Assembly (NCBI GenBank): GCA_019787685.1 | Contig: JAHNUO010000003.1 | Location: 806,001-870,000 of the forward strand | Source: Chiua virens | Lineage: Eukaryota; Basidiomycota; Agaricomycetes; Boletales; Boletaceae | Length of the DNA: 64,000 nt | Direction of reading: 5' to 3' | In this document: positions 36,224-47,360 of the stretch, piece by piece | How positions within the stretch are numbered: position 1 is the first letter of the stretch | How the letters are laid out: each line of letters starts with the position of its first letter | Notes under the pieces: model-generated | Database searches by the model: none | Seen by the model: the letters and a program-made list of their open reading frames with translations, nothing else | Told to the model about the DNA's origin: nothing | Made by a program: the position numbers and the translations under genes

Positions 36224-38479
36224 GGTGGCGAGCAGCACAACAACAATGCGTCAGGTAAAAGGTAAGAGATCTTACTTGTTTACGAATGGAGGGAGTCTCA
36301 GGTCGTGTTGTAGGACAGTCATATGCGGCCGAGCTTAAAAGCTAGCATTCGGGTGCTAGAGTTATCCGGGTCTTACACCGGCGTTGCGGTGGCTCAGAAT
36401 GTGGACGTTGTGAGTCCAACGGATCACGAAGAAGCGTGCTGGAAAATATTCCAGATACGGCAAATCTCATAGGCGCAGCGGCACGATCCGTGAACGACTA
36501 TCCTGCAATGTGCTCCTGCCGGGTAATAGTGACCCGCAGCGCGTTCGATACAGGATGCCTGATGACGGATATTGAAAAACCTAAATAAAACATACCCCTG
36601 GAAATAATATCGAGTCGGGGATTGTAGGAAGAACGCCTTTACGTGCTTACAACGGGTGACAACGTGTTCAATTCCGATGGAGGAAAGGCATGATACAGGT
36701 GGCCGAGCGATACACAACGTGTTAAGTGATGCATACCTCCTCGGACGGAGAGACATCATCCCTGTGCCGCGCTGCATGTAATACTAACCTCACAAATTAG
36801 ACATGTCTGCCACCTCAGTTGAAGAACATAGTTAAAAACATACGTTTGTAGAGGACAACCTTTGCTCACGTACGCTTCGGGACGGACTTCGGTATCAAAC
36901 TACAACATCATGAAGTTTCCTATGTAGAATGCATTGCCGGTCCAGCTTGGCGGATGATCCTGTGGTCATCCTTGTCCAGGCTGTCTGACGGGTGGAGATA
37001 GAATATCGTGCTATATATATTATTTAGTCCCTGACCATTGTAGTACTTGCCAAATATCCGAGCAAGCACTGAGCGAGAACGCATCAACGTGGAAGGATGG
37101 CGATGAATAACAAATTTGAAGACACCGGACACTGCTAGTACTGACCTTGGACGCGATAGTGGAACAAAGCAGTAATTTGCGTTGAGGCGATCGATGGTAT
37201 TGCCACCAAATCTGCGGCAGAGTCCGCTGAGTGCGCTCGCTTTCAAGTACAGCTAGTGTTGCCGCGAACTGAACCAAAACGAGTCGAAGTATGGAGTTCG
37301 TTTTCATTTCAATATTCGAAGTGGAACGAATCAAAGTTGTTCGACTCGGAAGACACCTCGTAAATCAAGCGGTGAATTTTTAGGGCGGAGTCAGCAAACT
37401 GTATTGGCGACCGGCTAGATGTGACCAACCTCACTGAGCGAAGACTCGAGAATATTGCGGTCACTCAGTGGCTGCATTCATCCAATGTGCCTTCTTCGAG
37501 TTCTCAGGAGCTGTGATGAGTCGGGCGGTGAGATTCTGCAAGTGTTATCGTTTGGGAGCAAATTTCAAACTTGGAGAGTTGCCATCAGCCATGGCAAAAG
37601 TTGACTTCTAGTACAGAGTGCATGTCTCCTTGTTCGACGAGATAACACGTTCACAAACATCTAAGCGCTGTGAGGACCCCGCTCGAATGTTCGGACTTAG
37701 TCTGGGTAGGTTCGAAAGTTGACATCCTATGTTTCGACCCACAAACTGAGTCGAACTCCCACACTTTCGGACCGAACTCGAAGTTTGGTTCGAAGGCAAT
37801 ACTAACCATACAGCCCGCCACTGTGTCGACCTAAACGCGTGTGTGGAACACGTGCACGATCATCGATCAGTACGTGTGTTTGTACTATTACGCACCTCAA
37901 GGGTCTGACATGACCCACTTGGAACAGCCCTTACTATATCTGAACGAACATGGGTTGTACCGCCATTTGCGGCCCATATGGGATCAGTTTTCGTTCCGGA
38001 ACATCGCCTCCCATTCAGAGGGGCTGTGTGCCAGACAGGATGCACACGTGCGTAGTAAACGTTTTGAATCGATTCAGATTGAATCGGTTATTGAAGCTGG
38101 AGGAATTATTTAAAGAGTGCATGGCGTCCTGAGCCTTGGTAAGGGTCCCAGCAACTAATCGTAAGATCTCCGATTCAGATATTGTGGATAACGATGAGCC
38201 CATTTAAGAAGGATGCATTATCGTCATCTATATTCATGGCATAACACGACGTATCAATCGGAGGACTCCATGCGAGATAGAGTCAGAAGGAAGTCCAAAA
38301 TAGCATGCCTTCAACCTCTGCTCCCAGGGCAGGGGAGACAACGCGGAAAATCTGTCGCCGACAGACAATCGTAATAGATCTGGTGAATACAAAGCAAGAT
38401 CCAAATGTTTCAATCAATGAAATTTGGGTGATAGCGACGGGTCATGAAAGAATCAAAAAGTAAAACTGTGCATCCGCGC
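36224..38479. other. Intergenic, rich in TTCGAA/GAGTCGAA words between 37240 and 37800
   Basis: About 2.3 kb with no supported gene. Two clusters, about 37275-37350 and 37690-37800, repeat words such as GAGTCGAA, TTCGAA and GAACTCGAAG in both orientations. They may be remains of a small inverted-repeat element, but no target-site duplication or clear termini could be defined by eye. Confidence 0.35.
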
Positions 38480-39453
38480 TCAACGCCGAGTACTTGCCGC
38501 GGGACAAATACGCTGATGCTTGGAAATGACGTCCTGGCGGGATAGTTTCTTGGAGCACATAGGACAGGTCACTTTAGCCTGAAAGTGACACGTAACCGTG
38601 TGCCTGGCAATGCTTCCCTGCTGCATTGTTTCTCCACATCCTGCCCAGTGGCAGCTCATTTGTCGAGTGTCAGAGCCCCCGAATTCATGGTGCTCGTGCA
38701 AGTGACGATTCATGTGGGGTCTGGTGGCCTGCACCATGACGTTACAAGTTACGCCACCCTCCGTCCATTGACAAGGGTAGGATGCACCCAAGGTCTTGGC
38801 ACCCGGCTTCGACGAAGTGTGGTTCAACGGAAGATGGGAGGGCGGGGTAGAATTCTGAAGTGGTATTGAAGAAGCATGATAACTACTTGCAGCCTGTAGT
38901 GGTGGGCTGACCTGGACGTGCCCAGCTGGCAAGGAAGATTGAGAGAAAGTGAAGTTGTAATACGGCACCGGATCCAATGCGGAATGGTGGAGAGGGGGAG
39001 GGGGAGGGGGGAAACCATGAATGGGGCTTGGAAGTAGATTAGGTGAAGTGCGGAACGGACCCCATGCCAGTGGGTAGCGTAATTCGGAGGACCGGAGAAA
39101 GCCTAGATCCCCGTAGTCGATAGGAGTATGGTCCAAAGTCTCGATCCCCACAGGTACAGGTGAATATGAGGTGTTCATGAGTCGTAAATGGCTTAATTCA
39201 TCATCGCGTGGCGCAGGAGACAACTGGAGGTCGTTCCTAGACGCAAAAGGTCAGAAGCGAAGGTTCTTTCCCTCAGATGATGCGTTGCTCACAGATCGTA
39301 TCCCACGTAGAAATGTGGGGTAGTAAGTGGTGGTAGTACATGCGGATAGCTAAGGAGTCATCAGAACCTGGAATTGTAAGAAGGGATTTTCATACTTACG
39401 TGGCATTCACACCGGACAAGTCCTGTAACGGGTGATAAGGGTGGGGTCGAGTG
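38480..39453 (-). CDS. C2H2 zinc-finger protein, paralogue 3 of 3
   Basis: The main exon (38480-39236) reads NDLQLSPAPRDDELSHLRL, a Pro-rich region with PPPPPP, and three fingers: CQWTEGGVTCNVMVQ with MNRHLHEHH, CHWAGCGETMQQ with IARHTVTCH, and CPMCSKKLSRQDVISKH before RIC. Stop at 38480-38482. Upstream, a GTAAGT donor at 39399 closes an exon reading TRPHPYHPLQDLSGVNA, in phase with the main exon; its start codon was not found. If translation instead starts inside the main exon, the first ATG is at 39176-39178. Domain layout matches the genes at 21106 and 34880. Frame intact. Confidence 0.78.
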
Positions 39454-41171
39454 TCATCATTGCAAGAACTGGTTTTTGGTTTGAAGGTTGTAAGATGGCA
39501 TCCTGATTAGAACTTCAACACTAACCATGGCGTTCGAGTCATCATGCAGAATGCGTAGCCTGAGTAACCTGAGGTATGCAATAGAGGGGATGGTCAGTGA
39601 GAATTCCCCAGCTGGGGAACAATGCGATATCAAAGACACATGAAAGAATGTGCACCCGTTCGACAGAGGGACAAGAGACGGCTATGCACTTGCTGAGGCC
39701 CGGATATTTATAAGACACCGCTGAGAAATAATAGCCACCCGCAAATCTGACTCGATAAATTACTTGAGGCAGGATTATCTCATCGTTGTTCATCCCCGCT
39801 GCTTGGCACGGAAGCACTCCGAAATAACACGTGTGCACATACTTGTTACAGCCGGATGACAGAAGGGCGGGGATAAAAGCGAGTTGATTGCAGGGGTGGG
39901 AGCCGCATCATGATCCTGCCAACGTTACGAGAAGGGAGGGCCAAGTTGGCAGATAGGCGCTGCTCAACATATCCCGAAAGACTCATAGTACATAGTTATC
40001 GTTCTATACTTTCCCCTGTGTCACTGGTGTGACCAATGAGCAGACACAGGGCCGGCACAGGAGGTGCCTGTGAGAAAAGCCATACCATATCACTAATGAG
40101 TGGCCAAACTGTCAAGACAATGAAGGCCATAGAACTTTCTGCGGAACCTAAAATCTTAAATTAGGCAGGTTCGAGGAACGTCAGTGACGAAGCCTCCGAA
40201 CGCGTCGGAAATACCTTGAACTTGAAAACGACACTGAGGACTTGGAGTTCTCTGCTACAATTGTGGTGAGTCTCTTTACCACGATGTTCCTCCTTGTACT
40301 CGACAGTGTGTTTAAATCGGCAGGGCTCTTTGATTGATTCTGCAGGTATCACCTGCGAACACGAGATGTAGTAATCCAAGTGAAGCAACTGACTCGCTTC
40401 ATCGAACTAGCAATAGCTTACCGTGACTGTACTGGAGCAACCGTGCTTTGAGTTTCTCGTATCAAGTTGGTGGGAGCGAAAACTAGTACAGAATTGATCG
40501 TTACTCACAGTCGGAGATGGTGTCCCAGAGTCTAAGTGCTTGCAAATTTCAGGATATCGACATCGGTCTGCGTCGCTCCGACGCGAGTTTGTTCGGTTCT
40601 TTGACACGGCGTTTCATTGAACTTTTTGCAGTCTTGCAAGCTTTTGGGTGATGATGATACATATAGTACACGGGGATTCGCCAGGGAGATCCCACGTCTC
40701 GACTGATCAATCCGGAACCCCCGGATTCCAGCCTCCTCCGACTTGAAGTAGAAGCGTTCAGTGATTGCTTCGAATTCCCCGAATAAAATTATGGTCAAGT
40801 CCAACTATTATAGGGTCTATCAAAACCGAGACAACAACTTGAAATCTCAGCTTCAGCACTTCAACATGCCTCAGATTCGAGTTGATTGGTAATCTTCACA
40901 AGTGATGATTCATGGTTACTACCCTCGGCGACATGAGGCAGGGCAAGGGCCCAAATTCACTGCAAACCCAAACCCGACACACTTGCTTTCAATCCTCAAA
41001 GTCTTGATCAATTGTTTTTGTGCTGTCGTCCCGCGAAGTCCTAACTACTGTTAAACGGGATTGTCGGTATATTATTCCTGTAAGTGAAAACCTAACATTC
41101 ATCGGCACTCCGGGATATCAACGGGTCGTTGAAGGAGCAGAACGCTTTCAAGTTCCTAACACAAGTTTTCC
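39454..41171. other. Intergenic, no supported gene
   Basis: About 1.7 kb. It contains the unresolved 5' part of the C2H2 gene and the promoter of the tandem GTPase gene. Short frames on both strands show no recognisable domain. Confidence 0.4.
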
Positions 41172-42736
41172 ATGTGCAAACCGGATCCGGAGTAAGCACG
41201 ACTTCGAAGTAATGATCTTCAACCGACATCAGGGCTTACAGACGAGTGTACAAAGTCGCATTATTTGGTGTCACTGGTTGCGGGAAGAGCTCCATCATCA
41301 ACCTTCTTGCCGACAAGCCAGTGGCGAACGTGTCTACAGGGGTGGAAGCTTGTACCACGCGAGCCCGATGGTATCCAATCTCAATTGGAGACAAAAAGTT
41401 CCGATTGTGGGATACGATGGGCTTCAACCAAGCCGAAGTAAAAGGCGTCAATCCCCTTTCCCCCTACGAGCAGGCGCATACTCTTTTACAGAACTTAGAG
41501 GACGGCGTCGACCTTGTCGTGCTTTGCGCTCGTAAAGATGGAATCACCGCCTCGCTTCGCAATATTTATTGGCTTCTGGACAGCTTTTTCTTTGGCGGTC
41601 GGGCACAAATAGCCCTCGTCTTCACCCACTTTGATACGCCTCCCAACGACTGGTGGGACCGGAACAAGCACACCATCGCTCAGAGATGTAACATCCCAGT
41701 CCAATTTGTCCCCCACGCATGCATCACCACGGTCCAAGATGGACCCCCACAACCCGCTTCTCTCTATGATCAATCCAAGCTGGCCTTGGAAGCAATATTA
41801 GAAGAATATGCCACCCCCTCGACTCCAACCGCGCTACATCTCGATCTATCATCAGATAGCGCCCTCGCGACAGCTGCAGAAAGCTTGAAAACTTACTGCC
41901 AGCTGAACATCTCCTATGCCATAACATTGAGCCAAAAGTTCAGATCGCCAAAACGACCCTTTCAGGCAGTCTTCTTTGGAGAATCGGGTGTTGGAAAGAG
42001 TTCAACCATCAATCTCATCGTTGGCAAAAAGGTCGCAGACGTTTCTAATGGTGTCGGCGGCTGCACGCTGGATTCCCGTTGCCACGAGATCAATACAGGA
42101 CTGCACCAGTTTGTCGTCTGGGACACGGTAGGTTTCAACGAGCCGCATATTGAGCACAGCGTGTGCGGAAAGGCCATAGAAAACGCTGTCCGTCTGGTTC
42201 GAGACCTGCACAGACGAGGCGGAGTTGACCTACTTGTGTTTTGCAAAAAAGGCGGCCGGGTCACAGGGTCGGAAGTGAATAACTTTAGGCTCTTTTACGA
42301 ATTCCTCTGCCCAGGCCAAGTTCCGGTTGCATTTGTCGTCACCCAGCTCGAACATGAGATCCCGATGGAGGGGTGGTGGGAGAAGCACGGAGAGAACCTC
42401 GTAAAAGCGTTTCATCTCAAGATGAGTGCGGTCGCTGGCCATGCGTGCATCACGTCGCTCGCCTCGGCTAATCCGGACGCCGCACTCCTTGAAAAACTGT
42501 CGCTATCCAGGCAAACGGTCCAATCCATGCTTGAGGATACCATCTCTTATGGAAGCGCCTTTAGCTGGGACGAGGCAACCTGGGTAATGCAGTTCTTGAG
42601 AATACTCGTAGGAATGGTGAGAGTTGGAAACCCACCGAGGAGGGAAAAGATCACCATCAAAAACCTCATGGACCGCTGTGGCTTGTCCAAGGAACAAGCC
42701 GATGAATTGGTCAAGCTACTTTATACCCGGGGTTAG
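41172..42736 (+). CDS. Tandem two-domain AIG1/TRAFAC-like GTPase
   Basis: Exon 1 (41172-41191) encodes MCKPDPE; a 49-nt intron follows; exon 2 (41241-42736) is open to the stop. Total about 504 aa. Domain 1 has G1 GVTGCGKSS (about residue 16), a conserved Thr in VEACTTRA, G3 DTMGF, G4-like THFD, the motif DWWDRNKH and HACIT. Domain 2 has G1 GESGVGKSS (about residue 253), GGCTLD, DTVGF, a TQLE in the G4 position, GWWEKHGE and HACIT. It ends with a helical tail (IKNLMDRCGLSKEQADEL). Both P-loops are intact. Related single-domain genes lie at 52385, 54877 and 56650. Cellular role unknown; immune or membrane functions of animal and plant AIG1 relatives cannot simply be transferred. Confidence 0.88.
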
Positions 42737-44115
42737 TCTCGTTCTGAGACCGTAGGTTCAGATTGGTATACAGCTATGTGATGTAGTACTATGTTATATT
42801 GTCAATCACTATACATCCCTTTGTATATCCCAAGGCAAATACGAGAACAACTGGGCTGCGCATGACAAGTGTACACTTAGTATTCACGTAAACCATCAGC
42901 CATCGTTTCCGATGATGCCCCAGTAACAGCCACTGTATGTTGATCGTACTGATGGTGTTCATCGAGCGATCGGCCAACGATGTCCCTTCGGGAACTTGAC
43001 CACGACATCACATAGGTAGGAACAGATCTAGGATCGGAAATCACAATCATGATCTTTCTTGAGTTTCATCTGAGTGATTCCAGAGGAAGAAGAGACAAAA
43101 AATAGTGGTTGAACTCAGACTGTTACTGGGAGAACAGATCGGCGACTCGGGGCACGCGATCAAGTTGTTCCAAGAGTCCACGTTCGCAAACCCACCAAGC
43201 TCAGGCTGAATAACAGTCTCTTCGGATCATTGACTTTGTTGATCATATCCCAAATTTCAAAGGTGACGGACAAAAATGTTCTGACCAAACTGCGTCATGA
43301 AATTGGGCATCGGATCAGAGGTGGATAACGTGCCACAAAGAAATAAGGCTCGGCGAGATCTGGGTGCTCGACAATTGAGTCACGGCATGGTCAACACGAC
43401 AGTTAGCGCTGATCAACCGCATGAAGCACATTCAAGTGGGGCTGGGGGAGCCGAGAATGGCCATGTTCCGTGCGACGTATGCCACTGGATCCGAGTCTAG
43501 TCGCCGTGATACGGAGCCCGCGGAGCAACTTGATTGCTCAATCACAGTGCGTTCGAGAAGCTGGGACGACAAGGAACGTAAGAGGCAGCCAGGCAAGGAA
43601 ACGGCGGATCTGGGCATCAGCGACGAGACCGGGCTTCGGAAACTAGCGACTTCAATGAAGCATAACAGATGTATCTAAGGTACCGATGTCAGGCTTCAAT
43701 ATTTTCAATCTTCTGAAGGGGCGAGGGATGCTGAGAATGGGGATGACACGTTTGCCAGGGAAGCGTTCCCGCTCTTCGCCGTACGAATTAAACGACATAT
43801 TGGATATGAATGACCTCAAGGATGCCGCATGTCGTGGGCGTGTGGGCAAAACCTTGGAGTTGCTGGCCAGCTTCCGGGCCCCAGTAGTATAGAAACGGAA
43901 TGTCGATAACGTTAAATCACCCAGCCTACCAACTTGCAACGCGCCGGAGTGGTTAGGAACTCGTAAATAAGTGAAACAGTTAACGCCGTTCCCACCATGT
44001 TTGATCTGCCCAAAAATAGACAGGGGAGTCTGAAAAATCAGCGCACTATAAGAACTCAGCCAAACCTTGATTTTACATTCCGCATCGTTCTTTCTCCCCC
44101 CAACACTCTCCTATC
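42737..44115. other. Intergenic, no supported gene
   Basis: About 1.4 kb. A plus frame at 43686-43892 (FNIFNLLKGRGMLRMG) is open but unmatched. The last 100 bp before 44116 are pyrimidine-rich and probably the promoter of the RNA-binding protein gene. Confidence 0.4.
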
Positions 44116-44778
44116 ATGGCTGCAAAATTATATGTTGGGTGAGCCAGTCATCGATCGATTATCGAGTTCGATCGCATTCCACTCACATTTCGCATCCAGT
44201 AACCTAAGTTGGGGTACGACAGACGATACCCTTAGAGAGGTCGGTGTTCGTCGTCCCGGATGTGCCTCTCGTAGCTCAATCACATCCATCTTTGTTTCTC
44301 CCCCAACCACAAAATAAATATATAGGCGTTTTCACAGTACGGCGATGTTCAAGATGTGCGCGATCTTGTCACGGAATCTCACCATCATTGCACGACGATG
44401 GGCCGAGAGTTCCTTTTTGCTATTGTCTTGCTAAACACATCTTCATGCATGTCCTCAATGATCACATCCATCGTGCTGATTACGTGATGATGTCCGCTCA
44501 AACAGTCCATCGTGATGAAAGATCGGGAAACCGGTCGCTCTCGTGGCTTTGGCTTCGTCACTTTGGCCAATGAAACCCAAGCAAACGATGCAATCTCTGG
44601 GCTGCACGAGCAGGAATTTGATGGTAGACGTATCAGGGTTAATATGGCGAATGCCAGGCCTTCTGGGGGTGGAGGTGGTGGCAGTTATGGGGGTGGCGGC
44701 GGAGGCTACCGTAGTGGCGGTGGAGGTGGCGGTTACGGCGGCGGCGGTTACGGTGGTGGTGGTGGCGGTGGTTGGTGA
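44116..44778 (+). CDS. Glycine-rich RNA-binding protein (single RRM), copy 1
   Basis: The protein binds RNA through one RRM. Four exons: MAAKLYVG / [13 protein letters not shown] / [10 protein letters not shown] / [20 protein letters not shown] and onward. RNP2 is KLYVGN-L, RNP1 is RGFGFVTL. After [15 protein letters not shown] comes a Gly-rich tail with GGGYG repeats ending GGW. Introns sit after VG, after TLRE and after VQD, the last being unusually long for this window (about 135 nt). Plant and fungal proteins of this type act as RNA chaperones in cold or stress responses. Its paralogue at 45566 is convergent with it and has introns at the same places. Confidence 0.9.
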
Positions 44779-45565
44779 TCCACCTGAACAATGCTGAAGC
44801 TGAAGCTTTGAAGCCTTTTCTTCCTGATAGTAAAATGCATGCATGACAGTCTCAACTTCTGTACGTTACACCCAGTATTCTTGGTGCTTTGGAGGGCGGG
44901 TATGTCTGTAGCTGCGGAGTTCCTGTATCATTTCTGCGGTTGTCGGCGGGCGATGAATCGATGAGTTTGTCCTGTGCACAACTTATGTTTGGCAGCGAAA
45001 GACTAACATCAGATTCTCATTCTGTGAACTTGTTGCCGTTGTTCAGATGTGGCTGTGCCTCTCCCGACCGATCAGGATCATCTGCAAATTGGCAACCCAG
45101 TCCGTACTTCACTTTAGTTTACATATACTAGCAAGCCGAACGAGAGAAGACGGTGCATATAGTTCGTATGTTCGTATAATCACTACATTCAGCTGTCAAC
45201 TGGCGGCGAACTCTCAAAAGACTGATTATCACGTAGCCAATCGCCGATGTTCAATCCGCAAGCCAATCCACACCTGGGAGTCGCAACGAGTAGTAGTTTT
45301 AATGACACACGAAGAAGTACAAGGGAAAAGAAAGGAGAATACCAAGAAAACAAGGTGGGATCGCGTGAAGGCGATTCATTTTACATGTACAATCTGCATG
45401 AGCATAACGCTATGTCATGGATGGACGAGGCATGGGGAAATGGAGCAAGGAATGATGACAAGGAAGGACTGGGTACATTGAGGAGAGTAGAAAAATCAAC
45501 CGTTGCCAGCTGCAAGTATTGAGTAATCAGTACATGCGGGTCAAACTCGAAATTCTACTTACAGA
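44779..45565. other. Shared 3' region of two convergent RRM genes
   Basis: About 790 bp between the stop codons of the two glycine-rich RNA-binding protein genes. It should hold both 3' UTRs. Plus-strand frames here (45047-45522) are not supported as genes. Confidence 0.45.
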
Positions 45566-46504
45566 TTAGTAGCCGTATCCCCCTCCACTCTGTTGCTGAT
45601 AACCGCCGTATCCACCTCCGGGGTAACCTTGTTGGCCGCTGGGGTAACCGAAGGAGCCACCTGGCGAAGCGTCAACATCCAACGACCTTGCATAGATGCA
45701 TCAACAAGTGCGGACCTTGGCTACCAAAGCCCCCACCATATCCCGGTGCAGCACCATAAGCCTGGCCGCCAGCATACCCACCACCTAGTTCCGAAGTAAG
45801 TTATACGAATGTCGCTGAAGCGGCAGACGAGCTCACTACCATAAGCGGCAAAGCCACCGGGGGCCCCACCAAAGCTTCCACTTGAAGCGGGCCCACCACC
45901 ACCAGTACGGGCATTGGCTAAGTTTACTTTGACCCTCCTGCCATCGAGCTCCTGCTCATTGAGGGCGCTTATCGCAGCGCTGGCTTCATCCGGGGAGCCA
46001 TAAGTAACAAACCCAAACCCGCGTGAACGACCGGTGTCACGGTCGCGCATGACAATACTCTGGATCGGACAGATATGGTGGTCACGAATGTCGACATGTC
46101 ACGACAGATAAGCTTTCTGACGATGAGATAGAAAACGACGCGCACATCGAGCACTTGGCCAAATGGTGAAAATGCCTAAATTTGCACATTTTGGACGGGA
46201 AATGCGGGAGCAACAGCCAGCAAGCAAAGGGAGCCCATATGCGAAAGTAAAGAGACGTAAGAAACATTCTTTCAGAGACAAACAAGACAACATAGCAAAG
46301 GGCCGTTTCTGATCCCTGCTACAGTCAACACTGACTTGTCGTAAAGCGTCATCGGTTGTATTCCAACTCAAATTTCTACAGACACGAGGGCGGGAACAAA
46401 GCCAATAAATCAGTTTCGCTTCCCTCCGCCGGAGACAGGAGAAGCTCGAGTTAAATGTGCTCAATGCGAAGGCAGACTGACCCAACATAGATTTTGGACG
46501 ACAT
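45566..46504 (-). CDS. Glycine-rich RNA-binding protein (single RRM), copy 2
   Basis: ATG at 46502-46504 (MSSKIYVG, then a GTCAGT donor). Spliced exons give NLSWNTTDDALRQ, AFSPFGQVLD and [20 protein letters not shown], followed by LDGRRVKVNLANARTGGG. The C-terminal tail is Gly/Tyr/Gln-rich and is interrupted by small introns (QAYGAAPGYGGG; PGGGYGGYQQQSGGGYGY). Stop TAA at 45566-45568. RNP1 and RNP2 are intact. It keeps all three RRM intron positions of the copy at 44116 but has a more complex, prion-like Q/G/Y tail. The two copies are convergent. Confidence 0.88.
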
Positions 46505-47360
46505 GATGCGATCGAGACGAAAAGGCGATTGCAGACCACTGATAATACACTAGATTTGGCTTTGAATTGTCGTACAAGAGAGGGAACGTAACCAAGACAC
46601 GAAACACAGAACGTAAAGGGACGTGGATGTGCGAGGGAGGATAGAATGAAATGGGGTTTCGAAGATGCCCCTCTTTATAATTCATTCCCCTCCAAGTTGA
46701 AACTCCGGTATGAACTTTAAATACTTTGGCTAGATCTCCCTCGACTTGCCTTTTCAAGCAAATCGACGATCGATGAGTCCCCCACGGGGAAATAGCCCGT
46801 GGCATGGGATATGAATATTCGTGGATCTAAGCTCGCCGTAGAAAATGCAGAGATTTGGCAGACCCGTCCAACGAGTCAGTGTCCCGTCCTTCCAGTGCGT
46901 CGCATTTGGTGTCCGGATGATCCCCGTTATCAATTTCAAATCGCCCAACTTGGACGGTCGAGAACTTTCGACAAACACCGCACCGTTACAGGTTTCCCAT
47001 TTCAGATAGAGTTTGGACTCTCCCTCATTCCCGTCCCAGCAAAGAAAACGACAAAACGTGTCGATTGAGGTCATCAGAAGACGTGCGTGGTCGTTACTTA
47101 ACTACTATCCAGTATGCGTAAAATGACTATAAAACTACTCGCTGCTAACAGACTTCCACAGGGTAAAAGGAGACAGATTGTTAGAAATATGCTGGGATGA
47201 GGAATGGAACAGAATAAGATCCACGATACCACGGTTTCGATGTGAGATAGAACAAAATCAGCTGGTAGTGAGCAGGGGTGAAAAAGTAAGCTGGATCAAC
47301 ATGGGATGAAACAAGGAGAAATGAAAAGATACGAAATGAAAAAAGAGAAAACATCTGTCT
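46505..47360. other. Intergenic, no supported gene
   Basis: About 850 bp holding the promoter of RRM copy 2 and the 3' flank of the ABC transporter gene. A minus frame at 46754-47074 is open but unmatched. Confidence 0.4.

Noticed and set aside
43930..43990. tRNA-like GGAGTGGTTAG
   Set aside because: No B box downstream and no cloverleaf could be drawn.
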